The notes below the pieces were generated by a model, which was given only the letters and a program-made list of their open reading frames with translations, had not been told where the DNA came from and searched no databases. The translations under genes were made by a program, and so were the position numbers. From Lentisphaera profundi (lineage in GTDB: Bacteria > Verrucomicrobiota > Lentisphaeria > Lentisphaerales > Lentisphaeraceae), in the NCBI RefSeq assembly GCF_028728065.1, contig NZ_CP117811.1, forward strand, positions 1,364,001-1,428,000: a DNA stretch of 64,000 bases, in the 5' to 3' direction. Shown here in pieces: positions 9,525-18,956 of this stretch; the stretch's first letter is position 1; the number at the start of each line of letters is the position of its first letter.

Positions 9525-10359
9525 GTATACTATCAGGAAAATGAGAAAATCTGAAGTAGAGATCGCTTTAAACTGGGCCGCTAAAGAAGGCTGGAATCCG
9601 GGTTTGAACGATGCACAAATCTTTTATGATGCCGATCCCGAAGGTTTTTTTGTGGGGGAATATGAGGGAGAAATTGTGGCAGTAGGAAGTGCCGTTTGCT
9701 ATGATGAGAACTATGCATTTTGCGGACTCTATATTGTCGCCCCTGAGCATCGAGGCAAAGGTTTTGGCCTAGCGTTAACTAAGGCACGCTTAGCCTATTG
9801 CGAAGATCGCAATATTGGTATTGATGGCGTCCTCGAAAATGTCGAGGTTTATCAGAGTGTGGGCTATAAACCTTATTACATGAATCATCGCTTTACGGTC
9901 TTGGCAAAAAGAAATAGAGCTAAAAACCCCTTTGTTCGTGAGTTTAAGGAAAGTGACCTGCAAGAAGTTTTGAGCTATGACCGCCAATGTTTTCCCGCAG
10001 CAAGACAGCACTTCTTAAGATCTTGGATTTATCAAGAAAATGCCCGAGTATTGCTTTATTTTGAGAGAGATCTATTACTCGGTTATGCCGTTCGCCGTAA
10101 GTGTGTAGAAGGATATAAAGTAGGACCACTCTTTGCTGATAATGAAGAAATAGCCAAAGAAATTTTTCTTGCAATTCAAGATGATATAGAGGGCCAGAAA
10201 ATCATCTTGGATGTACCTGGTAATAATTTACCTGCAATGAATTTAGTAAAAGATTTTGCTATGGAAGAAATCTTTGCCACGATGCGTATGTACCAGCGAG
10301 ACCTTCCAGCAATATCCCATGAGAAAATCTTTGCTATCACCACCTTTGAATTAGGATAA
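9517..10359 (+). CDS. GNAT family N-acetyltransferase with second C-terminal acetyltransferase-like domain
   Basis: 280 aa. The N-terminal GNAT domain (about 1-130) shows GFFVGEYEGEIVAVGSAVCY and the acetyl-CoA binding segment VAPEHRGKGFGLALTKARL (RGKGFG matches the Q/RxxGxG/A motif). A diverged C-terminal half, about 145-280, has DRQCFPAARQHFLRSW, which fits the Acetyltransf_18-type second domain of tandem GNATs. No signal peptide, so cytoplasmic; the substrate is unknown. Its ATG overlaps the last codons of the kinase gene, so translation is likely coupled. The kinase paralogue at 49 kb has no such partner. Confidence 0.85.
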   Translation: MNKYTIRKMRKSEVEIALNWAAKEGWNPGLNDAQIFYDADPEGFFVGEYEGEIVAVGSAVCYDENYAFCGLYIVAPEHRGKGFGLALTKARLAYCEDRNIGIDGVLENVEVYQSVGYKPYYMNHRFTVLAKRNRAKNPFVREFKESDLQEVLSYDRQCFPAARQHFLRSWIYQENARVLLYFERDLLLGYAVRRKCVEGYKVGPLFADNEEIAKEIFLAIQDDIEGQKIILDVPGNNLPAMNLVKDFAMEEIFATMRMYQRDLPAISHEKIFAITTFELG

Positions 10360-10548
10360 AAAAAAAAGCCCACAATACATGCGTGCTTGCCTAACGGCAA
10401 GAGCAAGGCTAGTGGAGGGGATTAGGTTTATTTAGCTTATTACTGAATAATAGAGATAATTTAAAGGCAAGATTGCTTGTTAGCAAAAGTTAAGGACGAT
10501 TTAGTGCTCGACGTACCCAGGGCGGGTGTTTGCTGTACCCAGTAGGGA

Positions 10549-13500
10549 CTACTTTTCTTTGACAATGATGTTGATTGGCATTGCAGCGTAGAGTTCGTGG
10601 CGCAGGGCGTAGGCCTCTGCGTCACTTTCGTCGGCTAGTAAGAATCTTAGTTGACTCTGGCCAGTTTTATTATTGCTAATAATGACTTGTTGGCATGGCA
10701 CGGCCTTTTGTTCGGGACCATAAGTCAGATAATTTTGCGTACCCTCGACCAAGTTTTTGTTGATCGTAAGTGTAATTTCTTTTAGTTCATAATCGTGATG
10801 GGGATCCGAGAGTGAGATATGCCATTGATGATTGATTTTTTTGATTTGTACGAGTGCGGGCTGATCAACGGAAATTTTCAAATCGTCAATTTCCACTTCG
10901 CCTGCTTTGAGAAAGGCGGCTTGGAAAATTTGTTGTTCACGATTGTATATAACTTGTACGTCATCATTATTTTTGCGCTTGGTGAGCCGTAATTGCTTGA
11001 GTTTACTATCCATTTCGGCGAGTGTGAGGTGGGGGACAATTGAGTAGTTATAGCTTTCTTGTTTTGGGTCCTTGCCATGATCGAAGGCCAAGAGGAAAAT
11101 GTCTTGTTTAATCTTTGATTTCTTATCGGAGCGATTAATTGCCGAGCCTGCTTTTAAAGTGATTTGCTGATCATTTTTTGGGAAGATGAAGTAGCCAATT
11201 CCTTTGTGATAAAGCCAAGAAGGCTGATTGAGCGTCAATGATTCATCATAAGTGATTCCTTGCTTGATTGTGGACTTTTTCCCATTAAAACTACAATGGA
11301 GATCCTGTAGCCATTCGACTTGCTCAATACTTGTATAGATGGATTTCCCTTGTCCTTGCTTAGTACGAATAATGGAGTTTCCTAAAAAATGAACTTGGTC
11401 ACTTTCAAAGAAGTAAGCTTTGTTGGCAGCTGCGGAAGAATAGGGATCCGTACGGCTATAGCGAAAGGCTGAAAGTCCCGTCAAATTATCGCTCAATGAG
11501 GCACAGTAAGTTTCCTTGCTATAGGCTTTTTTCTCTGAACTTAAAGGAATGCGATCATCGCGAAATTCTTCGGTTAAGCCAGGCATGGCATGCCAGTCCA
11601 TGGCATAACGGGCTTTATCGTATTCACGTCCGCTTACTTTAATTTGGAAAATGCCGGAGCCATTATGAAAACCATAATCACCATTGCCTTTGAAGCCTTC
11701 GGCGCCACAGGCACGAGCCGATTGGGTTTTAACGGACATGAAGTAAGGTTTTTCTCCGCCTTGACGGTGAATCATGTAGTCGTTAACCCAATAGGAGAAA
11801 TTGCCCGATAGTTCTGCTGAGTCATCTTTTAATTGCTCGACATAGTTTTGTAATTTAGCGGAATTAGAGCTTTTATTTTGACCCTGGGTATCAAGTACTT
11901 GTTGAACTCCGGGGATGAAGATTTCTCGACCAAATTGACCTATTTTTGAAGAGTAGTGTGAACGACCAGTGACTTGGTAATCAATGCCGCCTTTATAAAT
12001 CATTTTGGGGTAGTTATAAAGGAAAAAATCTGTGGAGGCCTGAAAGGGAGCCAGCCCCACTTCAAAAGCACTACCCTTGAGCATATTGGCCACTTCACTT
12101 AAACCGATACTCTGCCATTCATAACCATAGGCATAATGAGCCATATCTTGTCTGGTTCCCGTATGATGTGAAATGGAGCCATCGGGTTTGAGACCAGAAT
12201 GATTAAAAAGACATGTGAGTCGACCATTGGTATCCGCCCAAACTTTGAGGTCAGTAAATGAACCGCGGGGTTCCCATTCAGGTAAAATATTGGTCGCTTG
12301 TTGACCCCATTCTTTGTAAGGGAAGTACCAGTAGGGTAAATAGGTGAGCGGTTGATTATAGTCCATTTGCAAAGCCACTTGGCAAATCCATGTGCGCATA
12401 CGGTGATGGCGATTAGCATCTGCCCAAATACCGCTAGATTTACGTAAGGTGCCGGGCTGCTTTAAATAATAACGCTGATTATTGGGGTCACGGTATTTTT
12501 CAGTTAAAGAGAAAGAAGAGAAGAGGTGAAAATTATTCATTGCCTCGAGATTTTCGCGTAAAACTTTGTCATTAGCTAAATCATTTAGCAAATCTGGTAG
12601 GATTAAAATAGAAGCGCCAATTAAGGGATCACCAAAACGCCATTGATGAGTAATGTCATTATGAGGTAAGTTCGTATAAGTATAGAAGTTATCCAAGGGG
12701 AAAGCTCGTGAGTATTCGGCAATAGCTTGGGCAAGTAATTTGGCTCTTTCTCGCCGAAGTTTTGTGTCTTTTTCACGACTATTGTTGAGTGCTAAGCCTG
12801 CTAAGCGTTCGGCTGCAGTGACTAATACTTTGCTATACGCTTTGCGATCAAAAGCCTCGAGGCGTTGCTCGGGAGTTTTGAGATCATAAAAATTGAGGTC
12901 GGAAAAACGGCCTTGGTTTTTTTCGAGATCTACAAATAGCGGCTTGTGAATCTTGCCTTTGAGTTTATAGCGAGCCGCAAGGCGAGTATTGTGATGAACT
13001 AAGGCTTCGGTCTTTTTCATATACTTGGACCACAGGGTCTCTAGCACGATATGTAATTGACAGTCTTTCGTTTCGATGAGTGAGTCACCATCGTAAAGTT
13101 CAACTGAAAAAGCAAGGCTGTCACCATCTTTTAAAAGGCAATCTTGCTTAAGACTGATTTGACCAAAAAGACGGCCATATTGATCGCGGTAATTATTGAG
13201 AGCTAGAGTCTCTTGACCTTTAGTGAGTTGAAATTTAATTTCAGGGGAAATGACTTTGCCTGGAGCTTGGAAGTTATTTCTATAATTGATTCGTCCACTA
13301 ATTTGAGTGCCCTTAGAACTACCGACTTTAATATCGAAGTAGCCAGCTAAAATTTGCTTTATTTGAGCTTCAGATTTTAGAGCGGCAATACCATTGGGGC
13401 TATCTTCTAGATTTAAGAATGAGTAGCTTAGTTGAAAGTCATTATTAGTGGTCTTTGGCTCTGTAAGTTCGCTGCTCTTTTTTTTGGCATGAGAACAGGA

Positions 13501-13557
13501 AAAGAACAGTAAGCCAGATAGGGCCATAGTTGATATATATAAGTTTTTAAAAGTCAT
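10549..13557 (-). CDS. PL8-family polysaccharide lyase (chondroitin/hyaluronan lyase-like) lipoprotein
   Basis: 1002 aa. Lipoprotein signal ending SGLLFFSCS. After an N-terminal beta-sandwich-like region (about 45-180), an alpha/alpha-toroid region carries PL8 landmarks: ITHQWRFGDPLIGA near 300 and LKPDGSISHHTGTRQD near 460, the latter at the site of the catalytic His/Tyr segment of chondroitin lyases. The rest is the C-terminal beta-sandwich part (for example FLGNSIIRTKQG and FDHGKDPKQESYNYSIVPH). Reaction expected from the family: beta-elimination of uronate-containing glycosaminoglycan-like chains. GGAG lies 6-7 bp before the ATG. It follows the sulfatase at 13630-14985 by 72 bp on the same strand, so it probably shares that gene's promoter motif. 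Confidence 0.85.
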   Translation of the reverse strand: MTFKNLYISTMALSGLLFFSCSHAKKKSSELTEPKTTNNDFQLSYSFLNLEDSPNGIAALKSEAQIKQILAGYFDIKVGSSKGTQISGRINYRNNFQAPGKVISPEIKFQLTKGQETLALNNYRDQYGRLFGQISLKQDCLLKDGDSLAFSVELYDGDSLIETKDCQLHIVLETLWSKYMKKTEALVHHNTRLAARYKLKGKIHKPLFVDLEKNQGRFSDLNFYDLKTPEQRLEAFDRKAYSKVLVTAAERLAGLALNNSREKDTKLRRERAKLLAQAIAEYSRAFPLDNFYTYTNLPHNDITHQWRFGDPLIGASILILPDLLNDLANDKVLRENLEAMNNFHLFSSFSLTEKYRDPNNQRYYLKQPGTLRKSSGIWADANRHHRMRTWICQVALQMDYNQPLTYLPYWYFPYKEWGQQATNILPEWEPRGSFTDLKVWADTNGRLTCLFNHSGLKPDGSISHHTGTRQDMAHYAYGYEWQSIGLSEVANMLKGSAFEVGLAPFQASTDFFLYNYPKMIYKGGIDYQVTGRSHYSSKIGQFGREIFIPGVQQVLDTQGQNKSSNSAKLQNYVEQLKDDSAELSGNFSYWVNDYMIHRQGGEKPYFMSVKTQSARACGAEGFKGNGDYGFHNGSGIFQIKVSGREYDKARYAMDWHAMPGLTEEFRDDRIPLSSEKKAYSKETYCASLSDNLTGLSAFRYSRTDPYSSAAANKAYFFESDQVHFLGNSIIRTKQGQGKSIYTSIEQVEWLQDLHCSFNGKKSTIKQGITYDESLTLNQPSWLYHKGIGYFIFPKNDQQITLKAGSAINRSDKKSKIKQDIFLLAFDHGKDPKQESYNYSIVPHLTLAEMDSKLKQLRLTKRKNNDDVQVIYNREQQIFQAAFLKAGEVEIDDLKISVDQPALVQIKKINHQWHISLSDPHHDYELKEITLTINKNLVEGTQNYLTYGPEQKAVPCQQVIISNNKTGQSQLRFLLADESDAEAYALRHELYAAMPINIIVKEK

Positions 13558-13629
13558 ATTGAGCTCCGCATGAAATAATATTGATGGCTAAAAATTTTAA
13601 AGGATATGAAAGTTAAGAATTAAAAGACT

Positions 13630-14985
13630 TTAGTGTGATTTTTTTGTTAGTTCGGGAATGAGAAAGTTGTCTTCGCTTAAGTCACACCATTCTTTTAGCA
13701 ATTTTCGATGTCGAAGAATTTCTAGTAGATGGGCTTTTGATTTGATCAGGTTATTCATTTCCCCTGGGTCTTTTTTGAGATCAAAGAACTGCTCTTTTTT
13801 ATTGCCGACGTCATAGGCGACGTATTTGTAGCGATCTGTTCTGAGCATGCGGCCTTTGATATTATAGGATACATCATAATTGGCAAATTCTGTTTCACTG
13901 ACGACATACTCACGCCCTAGCTTTTTATCATACATAAGTGGTTTGAGCGATTGGCCGATTAAATCATTTGGTGGCTTGATGCCCGCGTAATCACAGAGGG
14001 TGGGGATAAGGTCGAGGCCTGTAGAAATAAGCGCCTCTTTATCAATGTTTTTTTTATTTGAAGAAGCAGGATCTACAATAATAAAAGGGACTCGTACGGA
14101 TTCTTCGTAGAGTACGGATTTTTGATTCCATTGATGACAGGCACAACCATCACCATGGTCAGAGAGAAAAATGACCACGGTATTTTTGGCAAATTTAGAT
14201 TGAGCAATGAATTCACTGAGTTTGCCAATTTCAGTATCAACTTTTTCAATCAGGCGATGATAAGCCCAGACATATTGACGCCAGCGTTTTTCTTCCCAGT
14301 CCTGAGTAGGATAAGTTCTCCAATGAAGGCTTTTTACATAGCGAATGCAATCGGGCTCATCTTCACTGATAGTAAAGTTGTGAGGTAGGGCGGGGAGCTC
14401 AGCTAGATTTTCTGGGGGACTGCCAATCTCTCCTTCGGGAAGTTTATCACCCCGAGCCCATTGGCAGATATCGTGGGGATTGCGATATGAAGCAAGGACA
14501 AAGAAAGGCTTAGGACTTTCTTGCTGAATAAACTCAATTGCGGTGTCAGCAAGTAGGTGATCAACTGCACGGGCTTTGGTGTGACGATAGAGATCAAAGC
14601 CACGGCCGGCACCACCTATGAGGTGAGTTTTTCCCATGTATGCGGTGCGATAACCCGCTTGGCTCATGATTTCACCCATGACCGGGAAGTCATATTCGTA
14701 ATCAAGCTTATCACGATTGACTTGAGCGTCAATTTGATGAGGGATTTTCCCCGTCATCATACTTGTACGTGACGGTACACATATCGGCTGTGTGCAATAG
14801 GCCTTGTCAAAGTATGTACCTCGAGTAGATAATTTATCTAGATTGGGAGTATTGAGGCCTTGGACTCCCATTGAACCCAGAACACCGCCATGATGCTGAT
14901 CGTTCATGATTATAAGAATATTGGGCTTAGTATCTGCGAGGATACTTAAAAGGGGAAGAAGTAAAAAGATTGAGAATCGCAACAT
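13630..14985 (-). CDS. Secreted type I sulfatase (CVPSR)
   Basis: 451 aa. Signal peptide (MLRFSIFLLLPLLSILA). Alkaline-phosphatase fold with the metal-binding start NILIIMNDQHHGG, the TPNLDKLSTRG segment, the formylglycine site C69-V-P-S-R73 followed by TSMMTGKIP, and FLSDHGDGCACHQW later. This is the standard C-x-P-S-R motif, matured to formylglycine by FGE or an anaerobic sulfatase-maturating enzyme; neither is in this window. Head gene of a two-gene unit with a PL8 lyase, which suggests action on a sulfated glycosaminoglycan-like polymer. Preceded by a promoter motif at 15017-15048. Confidence 0.93.
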   Translation of the reverse strand: MLRFSIFLLLPLLSILADTKPNILIIMNDQHHGGVLGSMGVQGLNTPNLDKLSTRGTYFDKAYCTQPICVPSRTSMMTGKIPHQIDAQVNRDKLDYEYDFPVMGEIMSQAGYRTAYMGKTHLIGGAGRGFDLYRHTKARAVDHLLADTAIEFIQQESPKPFFVLASYRNPHDICQWARGDKLPEGEIGSPPENLAELPALPHNFTISEDEPDCIRYVKSLHWRTYPTQDWEEKRWRQYVWAYHRLIEKVDTEIGKLSEFIAQSKFAKNTVVIFLSDHGDGCACHQWNQKSVLYEESVRVPFIIVDPASSNKKNIDKEALISTGLDLIPTLCDYAGIKPPNDLIGQSLKPLMYDKKLGREYVVSETEFANYDVSYNIKGRMLRTDRYKYVAYDVGNKKEQFFDLKKDPGEMNNLIKSKAHLLEILRHRKLLKEWCDLSEDNFLIPELTKKSH

Positions 14986-15016
14986 GAAGTATTCCTAATT
15001 AAATTGAGCTTTATAA

Positions 15017-15048
15017 GGATATACCAGATGAATTGGCTAGATGTGACA
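15017..15048 (-). promoter_or_regulatory. Regulon promoter motif, copy 2 (sulfatase/PL8 unit)
   Basis: Minus strand TGTCAC (15048-15043), 17-bp spacer, GGTATATCC (15025-15017), about 40 bp before the sulfatase ATG. Divergent from the plus-strand copy starting at 15105. Confidence 0.75.
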
Positions 15049-15104
15049 AAGGCAAGTATTTATTTTGAAATCAATAAAAATGATTTATTTAATTGATGGA
15101 GCCT

Positions 15105-15136
15105 TGTCACATTTCAAGTATTTCTACGGTATTCCC
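15105..15136 (+). promoter_or_regulatory. Regulon promoter motif, copy 3 (small protein/DUF1961/sulfatase operon)
   Basis: TGTCAC, 17-bp spacer, GGTATTCCC; the GG is 37 bp before the ATG at 15165. Confidence 0.75.
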
Positions 15137-15164
15137 ACATAAGTGAATTTAACTAGGACTTAAA

Positions 15165-15503
15165 ATGAAACTGATTATAACATTAATAATATTCGTAAGT
15201 GTAAGTGCCTTTGCAGCTGAAACAGCACAATTAAGCGGTGTACTAAAAGTGCGCTTATATGAAGACCATAGCTTTGCCTATTATCTACAAATTAACGATG
15301 AAGAAAAAGTCCACATTGCCAAAAGAACTCATGCAGTGGATATGAGGAAATATGTGAATCAAAACGTCACCTTAGAAGCTGAACTTAGAAAAAAGACGAT
15401 AGATCAGCCCAGTAACTTTATTCGCCGTATTATTCAGCTTAAATCTCTGAATAAAGGGCCAGATAATACGTCGAAAAAAGCTTTGGTAGGGGGCGGTATA
15501 TAA
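15165..15503 (+). CDS. Small secreted protein of unknown function, family member 1
   Basis: 112 aa. Signal peptide (MKLIITLIIFVSVSAFA). The mature part, about 95 aa, is beta-rich by eye and has LSGVLKVRLYEDHSFAYYLQ, a KVHIA turn, VNQNVTLEAELRKKT and FIRRIIQLKSL. It aligns along its whole length with the protein at 34527-34871 (KVR..AYYL...KIHIS...VHQDVKVLARLREKT...FIRQIYSIE). No known domain recognised; the short strand-turn-strand pattern would suit an OB-like or small beta-barrel fold, but that is a guess. Head gene of a four-gene operon ending in a sulfatase; TAATG overlap with the next gene. Confidence 0.75.
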   Translation: MKLIITLIIFVSVSAFAAETAQLSGVLKVRLYEDHSFAYYLQINDEEKVHIAKRTHAVDMRKYVNQNVTLEAELRKKTIDQPSNFIRRIIQLKSLNKGPDNTSKKALVGGGI

Positions 15504-16312
15504 TGATGAAATATTTGACGCTGTTTTTTTATACACTTATGTCGATTCACGCAGGCGAAGTGATTTATGATAAAGCCATTCCGGATTTGAATGATTGGCT
15601 TATAGAGGGCCCCGGCAATGCCGTAGTAGAGGGTGATTCACTGATCTTGAAACCTTTAGTATTTAAAGAAATGCAGCAGGTGATTAAGTCAGGGGAACTT
15701 AAAGCGCATAATTATTTCCCTGATTACGAGGCTTATGCCAAGGACTTCATGAGTCAATATGTGAGTGATCTTACTCAGTATTATATCAAAGGAGAAAAGG
15801 GAAATCAGGAATTTCGCGGTGGGCATTTTAACTTTTGGCTTAAGCAGAAATTACCGGAGAATTTTTCCATCAGTTTTGATTTTGAAACGCTCTCACCGAG
15901 TGCGCTTCACATGATTATGTTTTGTGCTTCTATTCCAGGAAAAAAAGACATCTTTAATCCTCAAAAAGCTCGTCATGGCTTGGCCCAAGAAATCATGTGG
16001 AGTGATATGCAGCAGTACCGGATCTCCTTTTTTGCACCCCATAGAAAGACGGCGAATATGCGTCGAGCACCAGGGCGAAATATGGTAGCCAAGGGCCTTG
16101 ATCCAGCATCGGATAAACCCTTTGTTAAATCCACTCACTTGATTGAAAGGAAGCATGATACGGTGCGATATTTTGTCAATAATAAATTGGTACTTACTTA
16201 TAAGGATAAAAAGCCTTTGAGTGCAGGTCACGCAGGCTTTCGCGTGATGGTTTGTGCAGGCGGTAAATATAGCAATATAAAAATAACTAAATTGGAGAAC
16301 GAAAATGAATAA
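15503..16312 (+). CDS. DUF1961-like secreted protein (lectin/glucanase fold expected)
   Basis: 269 aa. It begins MMKYL with two adjacent ATGs (15503, 15506); the first overlaps the stop of the preceding gene. A short signal peptide ends near SIHAGE. The mature protein shows FRGGHFNFWLKQKLPENFSI, an LHMIMFCASIPG strand and YRISFFAPHRKTANMRRAPG, matching my recollection of DUF1961, which has a concanavalin-like jelly roll and is often encoded with glycan-degrading enzymes. A role in binding or cleaving the polymer is plausible but not shown. Overlaps the next gene by 8 bp, so the operon is translationally coupled. Confidence 0.7.
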   Translation: MMKYLTLFFYTLMSIHAGEVIYDKAIPDLNDWLIEGPGNAVVEGDSLILKPLVFKEMQQVIKSGELKAHNYFPDYEAYAKDFMSQYVSDLTQYYIKGEKGNQEFRGGHFNFWLKQKLPENFSISFDFETLSPSALHMIMFCASIPGKKDIFNPQKARHGLAQEIMWSDMQQYRISFFAPHRKTANMRRAPGRNMVAKGLDPASDKPFVKSTHLIERKHDTVRYFVNNKLVLTYKDKKPLSAGHAGFRVMVCAGGKYSNIKITKLENENE

Positions 16313-16895
16313 ATTAATCGTCTTATTTTTACTATTATCTTTCAGCCTTTTGGGGGGATCTAATCTGATCAAAGATGACAAAATGAAGAAGTTTGAGAAG
16401 TATTGGTACTTCGGGAAAAAGACTGAATTCAAATACGTCACGCCAGAGATAAGAAAGGGTGAGTTTAAGATATCAACTAAACATAGCTCTGAACCCACCT
16501 ACATGGCTTTAAGAACAGCGGTAAAAATTAAATATAAACAGAGCTATAAATTGACCTTTGAAGCGAAAATGGAAGGTGAAGGTCAAATGCAACTCAGAGC
16601 TCAAGTGGGTTATGATAATTACGATGGGAAACGATCAAAAGCAAAGCGATTAAATAATACCATTATTCAGGGCTTGGGTAAAATTTATAAACCCGAAGAT
16701 GGCGAATGGAAAAAAATCACTTGTCACTTCACCGTAGATAAAGAAACACCTCGTGCTTACATCAGCGAAATCGTTTATCGCTTGGGAGCGTTTGAAGGTG
16801 ATATCACCTTAAGGAATTTTGACTTGGTCCTTGCTAAGGATGAGAAAAAAGAAAAAAACGGTAGCATGCAAGTCAGTAATTTAAGTGATAAATAA
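16305..16895 (+). CDS. Secreted jelly-roll-like (carbohydrate-binding-module-like) protein
   Basis: 196 aa. Signal peptide MNKLIVLFLLLSFSLLGG. The mature part, about 175 aa, has the layout of CBM4/9/22-like modules: an N-terminal segment NLIKDDKMKKFEKYW, YKLTFEAKMEGEGQMQLRAQVGYD in the middle, WKKITCHFTVDKETPRAYIS, and DITLRNFDLVLAK as the last strand. Family assignment is by pattern only; no catalytic residues are expected. Third gene of the operon, 12 bp before the sulfatase start, so probably it binds the same polymer the sulfatase acts on. Confidence 0.6.
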   Translation: MNKLIVLFLLLSFSLLGGSNLIKDDKMKKFEKYWYFGKKTEFKYVTPEIRKGEFKISTKHSSEPTYMALRTAVKIKYKQSYKLTFEAKMEGEGQMQLRAQVGYDNYDGKRSKAKRLNNTIIQGLGKIYKPEDGEWKKITCHFTVDKETPRAYISEIVYRLGAFEGDITLRNFDLVLAKDEKKEKNGSMQVSNLSDK

Positions 16896-16907
16896 AGGGT
16901 GTTGCTA

Positions 16908-18659
16908 ATGAATAAATTCTTTTCACTCCATGCCTTAGTCATGATTTTTTCGGTGAGTCTCCTTGGGAACTCAAAGCCCAATATAGTTTTAATTTATGTT
17001 GACGACTTAGATTTTGATCAAGTGTCGGTTTATGATCAGCAAAAATTTCCTTCTTATACGGGAGCCAAAGAAACGGGCAATCTAAAAGAATTAAATCCAA
17101 TTACAGCGAATCAAAATGGGCGTTTTCTAAAAGTTGGTGAAATGCCCTATCATAAAAATGCTCAAGTCTTGACCCCGCACATTGCGTCTTTGGCTGAAGA
17201 GGGTGTGACCTTTAATCGCTTTTATCTTACTTCTTCTACCTGTACGCCGAGTCGTTATTCATTATTAACGGGAAGGTATGCTTCTCGTGCGCCTTTGCTC
17301 TTAAAGGATAATCCACCGGGTTCGGTCCCTTTGATTGCTTGGAATGCCAATATGGACCCATTAGAAAATAATTTGGCTAAGGATTTGAAGTCAGCAGGTT
17401 ATAAAACGGCTTTGGTCGGCAAGTGGCATCTTAGTAATTATGATATTGCAGAAATTGATTTTGAGAAAGGCTTCAAAGGACATCACCTCAATAGTGAGAA
17501 AAGTAAGAAATTACTACCTCATCAATTGGTGGGGTCGTATTTTCCTCTGACGGCTGATTATGGTTCAGGTGAAGTACAAGATGAGCTCGAACGCATTTAT
17601 GGGATTATGCAGCGACGTGTGAAAAGAATCTCTGGCTTTGATGTGGTTGATCGCCTTTATTATGCCAATTATGGTGAGTTGCCCATGCCTAAGCACATGA
17701 AAGTGCATAATTTGGAATGGTTGACTGAAGGGGCCTTGAATTACATAGAAGATAATAAGGATAATCCTTTTTTTCTGTATTTCTCAATCACCGCTCCCCA
17801 TGGCCAGTATTTTGAGGACTGGATGGAGAAAGATTGGCGAGCGACACCAGCGGGAATGCTGAAAGAAAAACCCAAGGGCATGCCATCACGAGAAAGTGTT
17901 TTACAAAGGATTGATAAAGCATGCTTACCACGACAAAATGCGATGGCAACGTGGATAGATGATAGCGTTGGCGCCATTTTGACTAAGCTAAAAAAATCTG
18001 GCCTCGCCGATAATACCATGGTGCTTTTTGTTTCTGATCATCAATCACGCGGAAAATTAACCACCTATGAGGGGCATCGTGCTCCGGCAATTATTCACTG
18101 GCCTAAAATGGTCAATAAGGGTGTGGTAGAAGAAGGGATATTTTCAAATATCGATATCTTGCCAACGCTTTTGGATTTGGCCAAGGGCCAGAGTCCGAAG
18201 GGAAGTCTTTGTGATGGTCAGAGTTTTTTGCCTATGTTAAAGGGAGAAAAACTTGAGGACTGGAGAGAGAGTATCCTTTTGGAGACCTCCTATAGCCGTG
18301 CGATTGTCCACAAAGACTGGAAATATATGGCCAATCGCCCACCCCAGTGGGTTTTGGATAAAATGGAAGAAGATCAATTAGAGACTCAGAAATCCGGTGC
18401 GCGTCGCCATGTGGGTTGGTCGGGTCGTACGACCAATGCGGCTAGCGGCATGGGTATACGCTTCAATGCAGATCAAGATTTCCCTTATTATTTCGATGCC
18501 GATCAATTATATAATTTAGGTGAGGATGTATTTGAGCAAAAGAATATCATTATGAATCCCGAAAATAAAAAACGCCTTGAAGAGCTAAAGAAAAAGCTCG
18601 AGTCACATATCAATGATTTACCGCATCACTTCGGTGAGTTTGGTAGTGTTCACCATTAG
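16908..18659 (+). CDS. Secreted type I sulfatase (CTPSR)
   Basis: 583 aa from ATG 16908; a GTG at 16899 is in frame, but AAAGGG at 16894-16899 suits the ATG. Signal peptide MNKFFSLHALVMIFSVSLLG. Metal site NIVLIYVDDLDFDQVSVYD, a long insertion, TPHIASLAEEGVTFNRF, and the formylglycine site C112-T-P-S-R with YSLLTGRY. VGKWHL and FVSDHQSRGK are the further metal and sulfate-binding stretches; the second departs from the usual SDHG. Last gene of the 15165-18659 operon. The C-terminus (LPHHFGEF) recurs as a 40-bp remnant at 21592-21633. Confidence 0.92.
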   Translation: MNKFFSLHALVMIFSVSLLGNSKPNIVLIYVDDLDFDQVSVYDQQKFPSYTGAKETGNLKELNPITANQNGRFLKVGEMPYHKNAQVLTPHIASLAEEGVTFNRFYLTSSTCTPSRYSLLTGRYASRAPLLLKDNPPGSVPLIAWNANMDPLENNLAKDLKSAGYKTALVGKWHLSNYDIAEIDFEKGFKGHHLNSEKSKKLLPHQLVGSYFPLTADYGSGEVQDELERIYGIMQRRVKRISGFDVVDRLYYANYGELPMPKHMKVHNLEWLTEGALNYIEDNKDNPFFLYFSITAPHGQYFEDWMEKDWRATPAGMLKEKPKGMPSRESVLQRIDKACLPRQNAMATWIDDSVGAILTKLKKSGLADNTMVLFVSDHQSRGKLTTYEGHRAPAIIHWPKMVNKGVVEEGIFSNIDILPTLLDLAKGQSPKGSLCDGQSFLPMLKGEKLEDWRESILLETSYSRAIVHKDWKYMANRPPQWVLDKMEEDQLETQKSGARRHVGWSGRTTNAASGMGIRFNADQDFPYYFDADQLYNLGEDVFEQKNIIMNPENKKRLEELKKKLESHINDLPHHFGEFGSVHH

Positions 18660-18661
18660 GA

Positions 18662-18739
18662 ATGTATGTAGTTCAAGCTTGCATTTAAAATGATAATTAG
18701 TCCTTAATTTCGGCACTCTAAAGAGTGTACTACATACAT
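18662..18739. repeat. Inverted repeat with nested hairpin
   Basis: ATGTATGTAGT (18662-18672) and its exact complement ACTACATACAT (18729-18739) bracket about 56 bp that contains a second perfect hairpin, CACTCT-AA-AGAGTG (18715-18728). It lies just after the sulfatase stop. It may be a small non-autonomous element or a 3' UTR structure; there is no T-tract. Confidence 0.55.
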
Positions 18740-18860
18740 CTTTTAACTAAGGATTGTACGAAAATATAGATCAAGTCGAGTTCGCTTACGGAAGCACAGA
18801 AGGTTTTTAATTAATTATCTGTGAGTCACCGGAATAGACATAAATACAAAATAGTATAAT

Positions 18861-18895
18861 CCTCTCAAGCTTAATCTTGAGGGGATTTTTTTTTT
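18861..18895 (+). terminator. Rho-independent terminator
   Basis: CCTCTCAAG, loop CTTAAT, CTTGAGGGG, then A and ten T. It would end the 15165-18659 operon, or read-through from it, just before the next promoter motif. Confidence 0.8.
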
Positions 18896-18899
18896 GTGC

Positions 18900-18931
18900 T
18901 GTCACATTAGTTCAATATCAGCGGTATTCCC
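18900..18931 (+). promoter_or_regulatory. Regulon promoter motif, copy 4 (DUF4962/heparinase gene)
   Basis: TGTCAC, 17-bp spacer, GGTATTCCC; the GG is 34 bp before the ATG at 18957. The motif directly abuts the upstream terminator. Confidence 0.75.
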
Positions 18932-18956
18932 TATAAATAATAATGAGGATTCATCT

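Noticed and set aside
15893-16498. 201-codon minus-strand frame
   Set aside because: Antisense to the DUF1961-like and jelly-roll-like genes, which have signal peptides, ribosome-binding sites and family features; no protein family recognised.
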